Positions 27,659 through 36,700 of a stretch of DNA of 64,000 nucleotides are shown piece by piece. The stretch is from Aquificota bacterium (GTDB lineage: Bacteria > Aquificota > Aquificia > Aquificales > Hydrogenothermaceae), in contig JAADDZ010000010.1 in NCBI GenBank assembly GCA_013153635.1, positions 33,184 through 97,183 of the forward strand, in the 5' to 3' direction. The position numbers and the translations under genes were made by a program. Within the stretch, counting starts at the first letter, position 1; every line of letters begins with the position of its first letter. Under the pieces are notes generated by a model. That model was not told the origin of the DNA, searched no databases, and worked only from the letters and a program-made list of their open reading frames with translations.

Positions 27659-28609
27659 CTAATGATGTGGAGACACCTTATATAGTTTTTTTGCTATTTT
27701 TACTATCTGGGTATAATCCTTTAACTTAGCTTTCCAGCTGTCAGGTATACTTTCTTCAGAATTGTAAGCCCCTGCTAAAGCTCCAGCTATCAATCCTATG
27801 GAATCTGTATCCCCTCCATAATCTCCATAGGAGTTTACAGCATTTATTATGACTTCTTTTGTGTTTTCTGAATCTTTTAAAAAGATAAACAAAGCTAAAG
27901 AAAAAGCTTCAAGAGCGTACGAACCGTTACCAAGCTCTTTTATAGCATCTTCTAAAGAAGCCTCTCCCTTTAGGAGTAGTTTTACTTTTTCGAGGTAATC
28001 TTTGGTCTCTTTTTGAGAAACAAATGTCTGTAAAAGCCGTATAAAATAGGTATACTCATCTTTAAAATAGAATCTCCCTTGTAAAGCTTCCCCAATAGAT
28101 ACTGCCAATGCTGACGCTACATCAAGTACTATCTCATTTCTATGGGTGAGCATTACAACAGCTTTTGTCCCTTCTACCGCTAGCATTGGATTTGCATAGT
28201 GGTACATTCCTATTGGAATAGCTGGTAAAGCTCCTTCTATAGAACTACTGTTTATAGTATGTTCTTTTCCTTCTTTTATGGAACGGATAGCCACGAGAAA
28301 AGCTGGGTCTACATACATATGTAATTCTTCTTGCTCTTCCCATTTTATATATGCGTTTATTATGTCTTTTATGTCTATTTTCCCTCTTTCTGCTATTGAT
28401 TTTGCTATCAATTTTACTATCAGAAATTCGCTAGAATTTTCACCTGCTTTTAAGAAGTTTGCTGGGGATAATGGGTGAGGTTCACACGGCTCGGTAATTT
28501 TACCTCCGTAGTGTAATACCACTTCATCAAAAGGTATCTCTTCTACACACATTCCCATACTATCACCAATTGCGGCACCAACAAGACAGCCTGTAAACCT
28601 ACTCTCCAA
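27659..28609 (-). CDS. ADP-ribosylglycohydrolase-family protein
   Basis: A 316-aa protein of the DraG/ARH fold. It starts [19 protein letters not shown] (N-terminal metal-binding glycine motif) and has the C-terminal signature [22 protein letters not shown], whose Asp residues coordinate two Mg2+ ions. Enzymes of this family remove ADP-ribose from arginine, serine or other acceptors. No partner ADP-ribosyltransferase (such as DraT) is seen nearby, so the target is unknown. It lies 16 nt upstream of hfq and 45 nt downstream of lysS, all leftward. Confidence 0.88.
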   Translation of the reverse strand: MESRFTGCLVGAAIGDSMGMCVEEIPFDEVVLHYGGKITEPCEPHPLSPANFLKAGENSSEFLIVKLIAKSIAERGKIDIKDIINAYIKWEEQEELHMYVDPAFLVAIRSIKEGKEHTINSSSIEGALPAIPIGMYHYANPMLAVEGTKAVVMLTHRNEIVLDVASALAVSIGEALQGRFYFKDEYTYFIRLLQTFVSQKETKDYLEKVKLLLKGEASLEDAIKELGNGSYALEAFSLALFIFLKDSENTKEVIINAVNSYGDYGGDTDSIGLIAGALAGAYNSEESIPDSWKAKLKDYTQIVKIAKKLYKVSPHH

Positions 28610-28654
28610 AGTATTCTCCTTATTCTGTATTATTACTTTAATATACGTTTTTAC

Positions 28655-30391
28655 TTATTCTTTTTCAGGTCTTAAAGTAGGGAATAATATTACTTCCCTT
28701 ATTGAAGAGCTATCTGTAAGCATCATAACCAGTCTATCTATTCCTATCCCCTCTCCAGCTGTAGGAGGAAGTCCGTATTCTAAAGCCATTAAGAAATTTT
28801 CGTCAATTTCCATAGCTTCTTCATCACCTAACTCTTTTTCTCTAAGTTGCTGAAAGAATCTTTCTCTTTGTTCATCTGGCTCGTTCAATTCTGTGTACGC
28901 GTTAGCTATTTCTTGTTTGTTTACTATAAGCTCAAATCTCTCTACAAGGTCTGGGTCATCTCTGTGTGTCTTAGCAAGAGGTGAGAGTATCTTTGGAAAA
29001 TCAATAACAAAGGTAGGTTGAATTAGGTCTTCTTCTATAAAATGTTCAAATAACTTATCTAACAATTTAGAATGGGTTAGTCCTTCTGCTTTTGGAATTC
29101 CTGATTCTATTGCGAACTTTCTTGCGTTATCCTCTACGAGGAAGAACTCTTTATCTTTCCCTGTTTTTTGTTTTAATGCATCGAAAAACCTTATACGTCT
29201 AAATGGTTTTTCAAAATCTAATTCTTGTTCATTCCATATGATATGTAACTTTCCTACTGTGTCTTTCAATATCTTTCTAAATAGGTTTTCGGTTAAGTCC
29301 ATAAGGTCATTATAATCTAGATATGCCGCATAAAATTCGACCATAGTAAACTCTGGATTGTGAGTTGTGTCTATTCCTTCATTCCGAAAGTTTCTCCCTA
29401 TCTCGTAAACCCTATTAAATCCTCCAACAATTAACATCTTTAGGTAAAGTTCTGGAGCTATACGAAGGTACATATCTATATCCAAAGCGTTGTGATGAGT
29501 TACAAAGGGTTTTGCCATCGCACCAGAAGCTACTGACTGAAGTATAGGTGTCTCTACTTCCATAAAATCTTGACTTTCTAAAAATTCTCTTAGGCTCTTT
29601 ATAGCTTTGGAACGGATTTTAAAGATTTCCCTTGCCTTTGGATTAGCGATAAGGTCTAAATATCTATGTCTGTATCTTATCTCTGTATCTTTTAGTCCAT
29701 GCCATTTTTCAGGTAAAGGTCTTAGAGATTTGGATAAAAGTTGTATGCTGTGTACTTCTACAGTTAGCTCACCTGTCATCGTTCTAAACAAGGTACCTTT
29801 TACCCCTACTATATCCCCTATGTCTAATATGTTTGTTATTTCTTTGTACTGTTCTTCTCCTAGAATATCCATCTTGAGGTATATCTGGAGTTTACCATCA
29901 GCATCTTGTATATGTCCAAATGCGGCTTTTCCTTGTTCTCTAAAAGAGATCAATCTCCCAGCTACAGAAACTATCTCTTTTGATGGCTCTTTGTCATAGG
30001 TCTGCTTTATGCTAAAGACATCTGTCCCTTGTTCTGCTTCTACTATCTCATCAGCAACTAACGTTAGTTTTTGGTCTATTCTATCTAAATAACCTTTAAA
30101 AGCTATCACTGTATTTGGTGATAATTTACCCTTTTCTTGGGGTATGATTACTTGTATTTCTACAGGTTTCTCTAAATCTGCCAACCTTACGATATATCTA
30201 TCATTTTTTTTTGAGATTCTTTTTATTTTTCCTCTTATAACAAAAATCTTGTCTTTTTCTGGAGTTTTTTCATATTTTTTTCTAATTTCATCTATTTTAT
30301 GAGTTACTTCAAATTTGTGGGGATATGGATTTATTCCTCTTTTCTTTAGTTCTTCTACAATTTTTTTTCTACTTTCTAGAACTTCTTCCAA
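28655..30391 (-). CDS. lysS: lysyl-tRNA synthetase, class II
   Basis: A 578-aa enzyme. The OB-fold anticodon-binding domain occupies residues 1-190. The catalytic core has motif 1 (FRIRSKAIKSLREFLESQDFMEVETP), motif 2 (RVYEIGRNFRNEGIDTTHNPEFTMVE) and motif 3 (GIGIDRLVMMLTDSSSIREVILFP). It charges tRNA-Lys. It is longer than the usual ~500 aa: a central insertion lies after motif 2 (about 380-440). Ribosome site GGAGG before the ATG. First gene of the lysS-DraG-hfq run. Confidence 0.96.
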   Translation of the reverse strand: MEEVLESRKKIVEELKKRGINPYPHKFEVTHKIDEIRKKYEKTPEKDKIFVIRGKIKRISKKNDRYIVRLADLEKPVEIQVIIPQEKGKLSPNTVIAFKGYLDRIDQKLTLVADEIVEAEQGTDVFSIKQTYDKEPSKEIVSVAGRLISFREQGKAAFGHIQDADGKLQIYLKMDILGEEQYKEITNILDIGDIVGVKGTLFRTMTGELTVEVHSIQLLSKSLRPLPEKWHGLKDTEIRYRHRYLDLIANPKAREIFKIRSKAIKSLREFLESQDFMEVETPILQSVASGAMAKPFVTHHNALDIDMYLRIAPELYLKMLIVGGFNRVYEIGRNFRNEGIDTTHNPEFTMVEFYAAYLDYNDLMDLTENLFRKILKDTVGKLHIIWNEQELDFEKPFRRIRFFDALKQKTGKDKEFFLVEDNARKFAIESGIPKAEGLTHSKLLDKLFEHFIEEDLIQPTFVIDFPKILSPLAKTHRDDPDLVERFELIVNKQEIANAYTELNEPDEQRERFFQQLREKELGDEEAMEIDENFLMALEYGLPPTAGEGIGIDRLVMMLTDSSSIREVILFPTLRPEKE

Positions 30392-30456
30392 TGTTTTCCT
30401 CCAAAATCAGATATTACAATATCTATTATAACTTTAATTTTGTACATGGGCTTTTT

Positions 30457-30819
30457 ATGATTAACAAAATCTTTTATTTAGGATTTTTGAGTGATGCTCC
30501 AATACTGGTAGCTATCTTTATGAGTGTGTATCCCAAATTCCAAAATGAGGTGATTTTTTATATCAGTGTTCTTATAGGTTTTGTATCTTTGATAGTATCT
30601 GTCAATCTTATAAAGAGACTCAATATAGAACATTTTATCAGCTCTTTTTCAGTTTTAGATATGATAGGTTATCTTCTGTATATCTTGTTTATGTATGGGT
30701 TTGTTATCTATCTCTTTTTTACAGATAGACTGTATATGAAATGGGTAATTTTGGTTTATATATTGCTATATTTTTTATTGACTATATATTCTACCAGCCA
30801 AAACGAAGAAAGTGTGTAA
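30457..30819 (+). CDS. small integral membrane protein
   Basis: A 120-aa protein with four predicted hydrophobic segments (roughly residues 5-25, 32-52, 65-90 and 95-115) and a polar C-terminus. The open frame extends upstream to 30325, but that part overlaps lysS; ATG 30457 is the first reasonable start and its ribosome site is weak. It ends 2 nt before the pseudouridine synthase start, so it is probably co-translated. No family recognised. Confidence 0.65.
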   Translation: MINKIFYLGFLSDAPILVAIFMSVYPKFQNEVIFYISVLIGFVSLIVSVNLIKRLNIEHFISSFSVLDMIGYLLYILFMYGFVIYLFFTDRLYMKWVILVYILLYFLLTIYSTSQNEESV

Positions 30820-30821
30820 CA

Positions 30822-31643
30822 ATGGAAAGATTCAAAGTAGAAAAATCCCAAAGATTAGTTGAATTTTTGTCACAAAAGTTAAAAATTTCTAAAAAAAAGG
30901 CAAAAAGTATCATAGACACAAAAAATGTTTTTGTTAATAACAAAAGAATTTGGATAGCTTCTTTTACTCTAAAAAAAGGTGATGTCGTTGAGCTATCTAC
31001 ATACAATACAAACCAAGACTTTAATCTGAATATTTTATACGAAGACAAATTTGTATTAGCAGTGAACAAACCTCCTTTCTTTGTCTGTGATAAGGATACC
31101 TCCTCTATAGAGGAAATCCTAAAAAAACAAAAATTACAAAGTATAAAGGCTATTCATCGGTTAGATAAGGAAACTTCTGGAGTTTTACTTTTTGCTAAAA
31201 ATTTTGAAATTTTTAAAAAGTTCAAGTCTATATGGAATGAGAAATACATCTACAAGGAATACATAGCTGTAAGTCACAATAAAGCAGATTTTAGAAAAAA
31301 AACTATAAAGACGAAAATCGACACAAAAGAGGCAGTATCCATAGTAAAGACCTTAAAAACAACCCAAGATTATTCTCTATTTTCAGTACAGATATTAACT
31401 GGAAGAAAACACCAGATAAGGATTCATCTATCCAAGATAGGACACCCAATAGTAGGAGATAAACTTTACGGTTTAAACAAAATCAATAGCAGTTTAGACA
31501 GGTCTGTAAAAAGGCATATGCTCCATGCGTATAAATTAAAGATACTCCACCCTTTTTTGAAAAAACAGATAACCATTCATGCACCAGTCTTAAAAGATAT
31601 GAAGAATTTCATAAAAGAAAGTATGAATTTAGACCTAAAATAA
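30822..31643 (+). CDS. RluA-family pseudouridine synthase
   Basis: A 273-aa protein. An S4 RNA-binding domain lies at residues 5-60 (QRLVEFLSQKLKISKKKAKS), then the catalytic motif IHRLDKETSGVLLFAKN with the nucleophile Asp, and the C-terminal motif GRKHQIRIHLSKIGHPIVGD. It isomerises uridine in 23S rRNA or tRNA; the target position is not readable. I use ATG 30822, the residue where the S4 domain begins and 2 nt after the upstream stop; the frame is open further upstream only inside the previous gene. Confidence 0.9.
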   Translation: MERFKVEKSQRLVEFLSQKLKISKKKAKSIIDTKNVFVNNKRIWIASFTLKKGDVVELSTYNTNQDFNLNILYEDKFVLAVNKPPFFVCDKDTSSIEEILKKQKLQSIKAIHRLDKETSGVLLFAKNFEIFKKFKSIWNEKYIYKEYIAVSHNKADFRKKTIKTKIDTKEAVSIVKTLKTTQDYSLFSVQILTGRKHQIRIHLSKIGHPIVGDKLYGLNKINSSLDRSVKRHMLHAYKLKILHPFLKKQITIHAPVLKDMKNFIKESMNLDLK

Positions 31644-31704
31644 CTTTATTGCTTTTTTAAAACTGTTATTAGATAATAAACAAAAAAACACGGGAGTAAG
31701 AACT

Positions 31705-32118
31705 ATGAAGAAAGTTTATCCTGTACTGATAGCTTTTATATCTGTCTTTATCTTTAGTTGTGGAAAGGTTGCAGAAATAACAGAAAAACCTCCTACCACT
31801 TTAGAACCTAAAACAGAAAAGAAAGGTTTGTACACTTATGTAGTTCCAGCTAATTTTATTTTTGAAGAGGAAAAATCTCTCATCTACGAAAAAGGGAAAG
31901 ATGTTAGAGCTTATGTAGTTTACACTGGAAAAGCTAGATTGAAGGATTTAGTAGAGTTCTTTGATGAGTATCTTTACAAACTTGGCTGGGAAAAAGAATC
32001 TAAGCTGGTAGGAGAAGAAGCTATCTTAGCTTATTCTAGAAATGAACAGCTAATAGTAATAAAAATAGAGCCAAAATTTGCTACAACTCACATTAAGATG
32101 TTGCTAACCAAAGATTAA
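31705..32118 (+). CDS. predicted lipoprotein of unknown function
   Basis: A 137-aa protein with a lipoprotein signal peptide (MKKVYPVLIAFISVFIFSCG; cleavage before the Cys at residue 19). The mature part has a Pro/Lys-rich linker and a small alpha/beta domain (LKDLVEFFDEYLYKLGWEKE, then AILAYSRNEQLIVIKIEP) that resembles the many short lipoprotein domains pairing a helix with a beta hairpin. GGGAG lies 8 nt before the ATG. No specific function can be assigned. Confidence 0.72.
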   Translation: MKKVYPVLIAFISVFIFSCGKVAEITEKPPTTLEPKTEKKGLYTYVVPANFIFEEEKSLIYEKGKDVRAYVVYTGKARLKDLVEFFDEYLYKLGWEKESKLVGEEAILAYSRNEQLIVIKIEPKFATTHIKMLLTKD

Positions 32119-32143
32119 GATATATATTTTCTAACTGCTTGTG

Positions 32144-32152
32144 TGATATAAT
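32144..32152 (+). promoter_or_regulatory. extended -10 promoter of tRNA-Leu(UAG)
   Basis: TGATATAAT, i.e. TGn followed by a perfect TATAAT at 32147-32152, 12 nt upstream of the tRNA. The -35 region is weak, as expected when an extended -10 is present. Confidence 0.7.
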
Positions 32153-32164
32153 ATATCTTCCTTT

Positions 32165-32248
32165 GCGAGCGTGGCGGAACTGGCAGACGCGCGGGACTTA
32201 GGATCCCGTGGCCGCAAGGCCGTGAGGGTTCGACTCCCTCCGCTCGCA
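32165..32248 (+). tRNA. tRNA-Leu (anticodon UAG)
   Basis: An 84-nt class II tRNA. The acceptor stem GCGAGCG pairs with CGCTCGC. The D arm contains GGCGGAACTGGCAGAC, the anticodon arm CGGGA-CTTAGGA-TCCCG gives TAG, a long variable arm (GGCCGCAAGGCC) follows, and the T arm has GGTTCGACTCC. The 3' CCA is not encoded. It reads CUA/CUG codons; CUA is used heavily in the surrounding genes. It marks the left edge of the AT-rich accessory island. Confidence 0.97.
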
Positions 32249-32502
32249 TTATTTTAAGATATTTAAGATGTCTCACATCATTTTGTTAGTATTAGCTTTT
32301 ATAAAAACTTTATAAAAAGTTATTTAAATATATTTTTTCCAAGTTCATTGGTGGAATTACAAGAACATAGATAAGAAAAACGAAAAAAACTTTATTTAAT
32401 TAACTGCTGCATTTTATACTAAACTATCTGATAAATTGTCTGATAAGAAATTTTTTATTAAAAACAATAGGAGAAAGAAAAAATAAGTAAATTGAGGATA
32501 AA

Positions 32503-33729
32503 ATGATATCAAGAGATTATATCCTAAATGAATTTCTATTAAACTTTTTGTCTTTAATAGAGGAAGGGGATTTAAAGAAAATATTTTATTATTTAGAAAG
32601 AACTTTTAGTATATGGGCAAGCCTAGGCATGGAAATATACTTATGGGATCAAAATTTTAAACAACTAGAAATCCCACCCACTATAGAAAAATTATTGAGA
32701 GAGAATTACATTTATACATTATTTCCTTCTTTAAACCTATATTTTTTTAATAAAAAATCCTTTATATCCCCTCCTAAGTATGATTTTAGCATAAGTATGG
32801 ATTCTAATATAGCTAGATACATACATGAATATGTTTTATATGGAAAAGAAAGTATTTTTTTTAAAGGCTCTAAAGAAAAATTAGATATAGTTTTATCTCT
32901 AAAAGATGAAGATATTAATTTTGATAGCCTTCTTTATATTATAGAAAATGAAATAAAATCCCACACTAATTATGACGAAGAAAAATTTTTTGAAACACTT
33001 GTATCTTTAGAAAAGTTTAAAAATCCAAATGAGAACCCTGAAAAAGAAGCTTTAGAAAACTTCAACTTTATAAAAAAGAATCCTGAATCTATTCAAATTT
33101 TCAAATTACAACTAAAATCATTAAAACTTATAGTTTCAGCTATTGTTTATGCTAAATGGAAATTTTCAAAAAAAGAAGAAAGGGTGAGATATTTAATGAA
33201 TTTTATGCATTCGCGTATAGGGGCGTTTTACGAAAGAGAGTTTTTATTAGCAATAAATTACTTCGAAAATAGTAGAGTTGAGACAAACTTTTTTGAAGAG
33301 AAAATTCAACCAAATATAAATCTTAAAAAACTTACCTATAGAATAGAAAATTTGGCTTCTGATTTACTTTTAATAAGATTTATTGAATATTTACACCAAT
33401 ATAGAGAAAAGAGATATAAACCTCATATAAAGAATTTATCGTTTATTCCTTTTTTTCTATCTTTTGATAAGAATTTGAAAAAAATTATGGAAAATTATCA
33501 CTGCAAGGCAATTATTGTAATTCGTAATCACAATGAAGTAAATGTAATACCTGTTTTTCTCGAAAAGAAAAAGATATTTAAGGCTATTGAAAAATATAGT
33601 TTAGAAGAATTTTTTACTCAGAAAGCGAAAATAGACAAAACAAAAAGAAAACAATTTCTGGAAAAGTCGTATGATAAATTTTTTGAGGAAGAAATAAATA
33701 AAATAAAAGAGTTATTTAGGGATTTATAA
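32503..33729 (+). CDS. unknown protein paired with the Avs-like STAND gene
   Basis: A 408-aa protein; I recognise no domain. It is rich in Phe, Lys, Glu, Ile and aromatic residues, mostly predicted helical, without signal peptide or clear membrane segment. A C-terminal part (HCKAIIVIRNHNEVNVIPVF) looks like beta strands. GAGGAT lies just before ATG 32503. It is the first gene after tRNA-Leu, following 254 nt of very AT-rich sequence in which I see no gene. It ends 18 nt before the 1568-aa gene, with a similar ribosome site (AAGGAT), so the two form an operon. Codon use favours TTA and ATT more than the neighbouring core genes. Possible accessory or effector of the defence gene. Confidence 0.65.
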   Translation: MISRDYILNEFLLNFLSLIEEGDLKKIFYYLERTFSIWASLGMEIYLWDQNFKQLEIPPTIEKLLRENYIYTLFPSLNLYFFNKKSFISPPKYDFSISMDSNIARYIHEYVLYGKESIFFKGSKEKLDIVLSLKDEDINFDSLLYIIENEIKSHTNYDEEKFFETLVSLEKFKNPNENPEKEALENFNFIKKNPESIQIFKLQLKSLKLIVSAIVYAKWKFSKKEERVRYLMNFMHSRIGAFYEREFLLAINYFENSRVETNFFEEKIQPNINLKKLTYRIENLASDLLLIRFIEYLHQYREKRYKPHIKNLSFIPFFLSFDKNLKKIMENYHCKAIIVIRNHNEVNVIPVFLEKKKIFKAIEKYSLEEFFTQKAKIDKTKRKQFLEKSYDKFFEEEINKIKELFRDL

Positions 33730-33747
33730 AATTAAGGATAAAAGATT

Positions 33748-36700
33748 ATGAGTATTAACAAAATAATTAAGCCTAACTGGAATGTATTTAAAGCAAAATT
33801 TAATGAAAATCCACAAAGTAACTTTGAATGGTTGTGTTATATCTTATTTTGTAAAGAGTTCGGACAGGAGAGAGGAATTTTTCGCTATAAAAATCAATCT
33901 GCAATAGAAACTAATCCAATAAAATACAAAAATGAAATTATAGGCTGGCAGGCAAAATTTTATGAAATTCCTTTATCAAATCATAAAGAAGAGCTTTTAA
34001 ACACTTTAGAAAAAGCAAAAAGATATTACCCAAATATTACAAAAATAATTTTTTACACAAATCAAGAATGGGGGCAAAATGAAGGAAAAAAACCTAAAGG
34101 GTTGATAGAAGTAGAAGAAAAAGCAAAAGAATTAAGCATAAAACTGGAATGGCGAACAGCAAGTTTTTTTGAATCACCTTTTGTGTGTGAAGAAAATAAA
34201 ATTATTGCTGAACATTTCTTCACATTTAATAAAAGTATTTTTGATTTAATTGAAGAGCAACAAAAGCATACAGAAAACATCCTAAGATCAATAAAAACTG
34301 CCTTTAATTTTAAAAATCAAGAATTTGAAGCTAATAGAAATTATGTTATACAAAAGTTAAAAAATACAAATTCACAAATTATTATTTTAAGCGGTATTGC
34401 AGGTGTTGGGAAGACAGCCGTTATTAAAAAATATTACAATTGCCTAAAAAACAAAATCCCGTTTTATGTTTTTAAAGCAAGCGAGTTTAATGATTTAAGA
34501 AATATTAATGAATTTTTTAAAAATTTTGACTTTTACCAGTTCATTGAAGCTCATAAAAGTGAGCAAGATAAAATTATTGTAATAGATTCTGCAGAAAAAC
34601 TATTGGATATAGAGAATAGAGATCCTTTTAAAGAGTTTTTACAAATTATACTTGAGAATAAATGGAAAATTATCTTTACAACGAGAGATAATTATGTGGA
34701 TGTGCTCAATGCAGAATTTACAGAAATATATGAAATACTACCCGAGAATATCTATATTCAAAAGCTTACAGATAAAGAACTTACGGAATTTTCGAAGAAA
34801 TATGAATTTGATTTACCTACTGATTGGAAACTATTAGAACTTATTAAAACTCCATTTTATCTAAATGAATATTTAAAGTATTATAAAGAAAATAAAACTT
34901 TAGATTATATAAAGTTTAAAAATAAACTATGGAATCAAATAGTTTCTAAATCAAAACCACTCCTAGAACAGTGTCTTTTAAAAATTGTATTTAAAAAAGC
35001 AAATAGTGGGCAATTTTATATAACTACATCATGTGAATCATCTATTTTAGAAAAACTATCTGATAGTGGAGTCTTAGGTTATGAATCTCCTTATGGATAC
35101 TTTGTTACCCATGATATTTATGAAGAATGGGCATTGGAAAAAATAATAGAAAGAGAATTTCTCAGAAAAACATCAGTAGAAGATTTTTTTAGATCAATCG
35201 GTGAGTCTCTACCTGTCCGTAGGAGTTTAAGAAATTGGTTGTCAGAAAAATTGCTGTTAAACGACGCAACAATAAAGCAATTTATTGAAGAGGCTATTAA
35301 TTCTAACATTGAAAATTTTTGGAAAGATGAAATTTTAATTTCTGTATTACTCTCTGATTATTCAAAATCTTTTTTTGGAATCTTCAAAGAAGAACTGTTA
35401 AAAGATAATCAGGCTTTATTACAAAAATTAACCTTTTTATTGAGGTTGGCATGTAAAGAAGTGGATAATGATTTTTTTAAAAAATTAGGAATAAAGGACT
35501 TAGATATATTTTTTTTAAAAAATATTCCAACTAAGCCAAAAGGTAAAGGATGGGAAAGTTTAATAAAATTTGTTTTTGAAAATATAGAAAAGATAGGTAT
35601 TGAAAACATAAATTTTATTTTACCTGTAATTTATGATTGGAATATGAAATTTAAAAAAGGAGAAGTTACAAGGTATGCAAGTTTAATTGCTCTAAAATAT
35701 TATCAATGGATTATCGAAGAAGATATTTTTTTTCAGAAGAAAGATATAGAAAATAAACTTTTGCAGACCATTTTGCAAGGAGCCTTAGAAATCAAAAATG
35801 AGCTAGAGGGAATTTTTGAAGAAATCATCAAAAGAAAATGGAAGTATCATAGAGACCCGTATTATAACTTAGTAAAAATGATTCTTGTTCTAAATTTAGA
35901 AAATGGATTTGCAGGAATTGAAGTTATTAAAGTTTTACCAAGGTATGTTTTGAAGTTAGCAGATTTATTTTGGACATATACCCCAAAAAAAGAGGAATTT
36001 TCCTATTATAGTATTGAGATTGAACAATACTTTGGTTTAGAAGAAACAACACATTTAGATTACTTTCCATCAAGTGCATATCAAACACCAATATACTGGC
36101 TTTTCTCAATCTCATTAGAAGAAACAATAGACTTTATTTTAGAATTTACTAATAAATCTATAAAACACTATGCTAACTCTGGTTTTGATTCATCAGTGAA
36201 AAAAGTTAAAGTTTATTTTGATGACGGAACAACAACAGAACAATATATCAGCCATTGTTTGTGGAACATTTACAGAGGAACAAGTTCTCCTGTAAGTCCT
36301 TACTTACTTCAATCCATTCATATGGCTTTAGAAAAATACTTTCTTGAAGTTGGAAAAAAAATTGATTCAAAAACTCTGGAAAGATGGCTTATTTATTTAT
36401 TAAAAAAATCTGAGTCTGCCTCAATCTCAGCAGTAGTTGCAAGTATTGTTTTAGCTTATCCTGCAAAAACTTTTAATGTTGCAAAAGTTTTATTTAGGAC
36501 AAAAGAGTTTATAATTCAAGATAAAACTAGATTAGTATCAGAGCTTCATGTCTTAGCTCCGATAGGGAGTGGCCTAACTGGTGAATTGTATCAAAAGGAG
36601 AGAATTGAATCTAAGAATTTAAAACACAGAAAATGGAGCTTAGAAGAACTTTTTTTGTATTTTCAAACTTTTAGAAGTGAAGAAGCTAGCGAGGAAGAAG

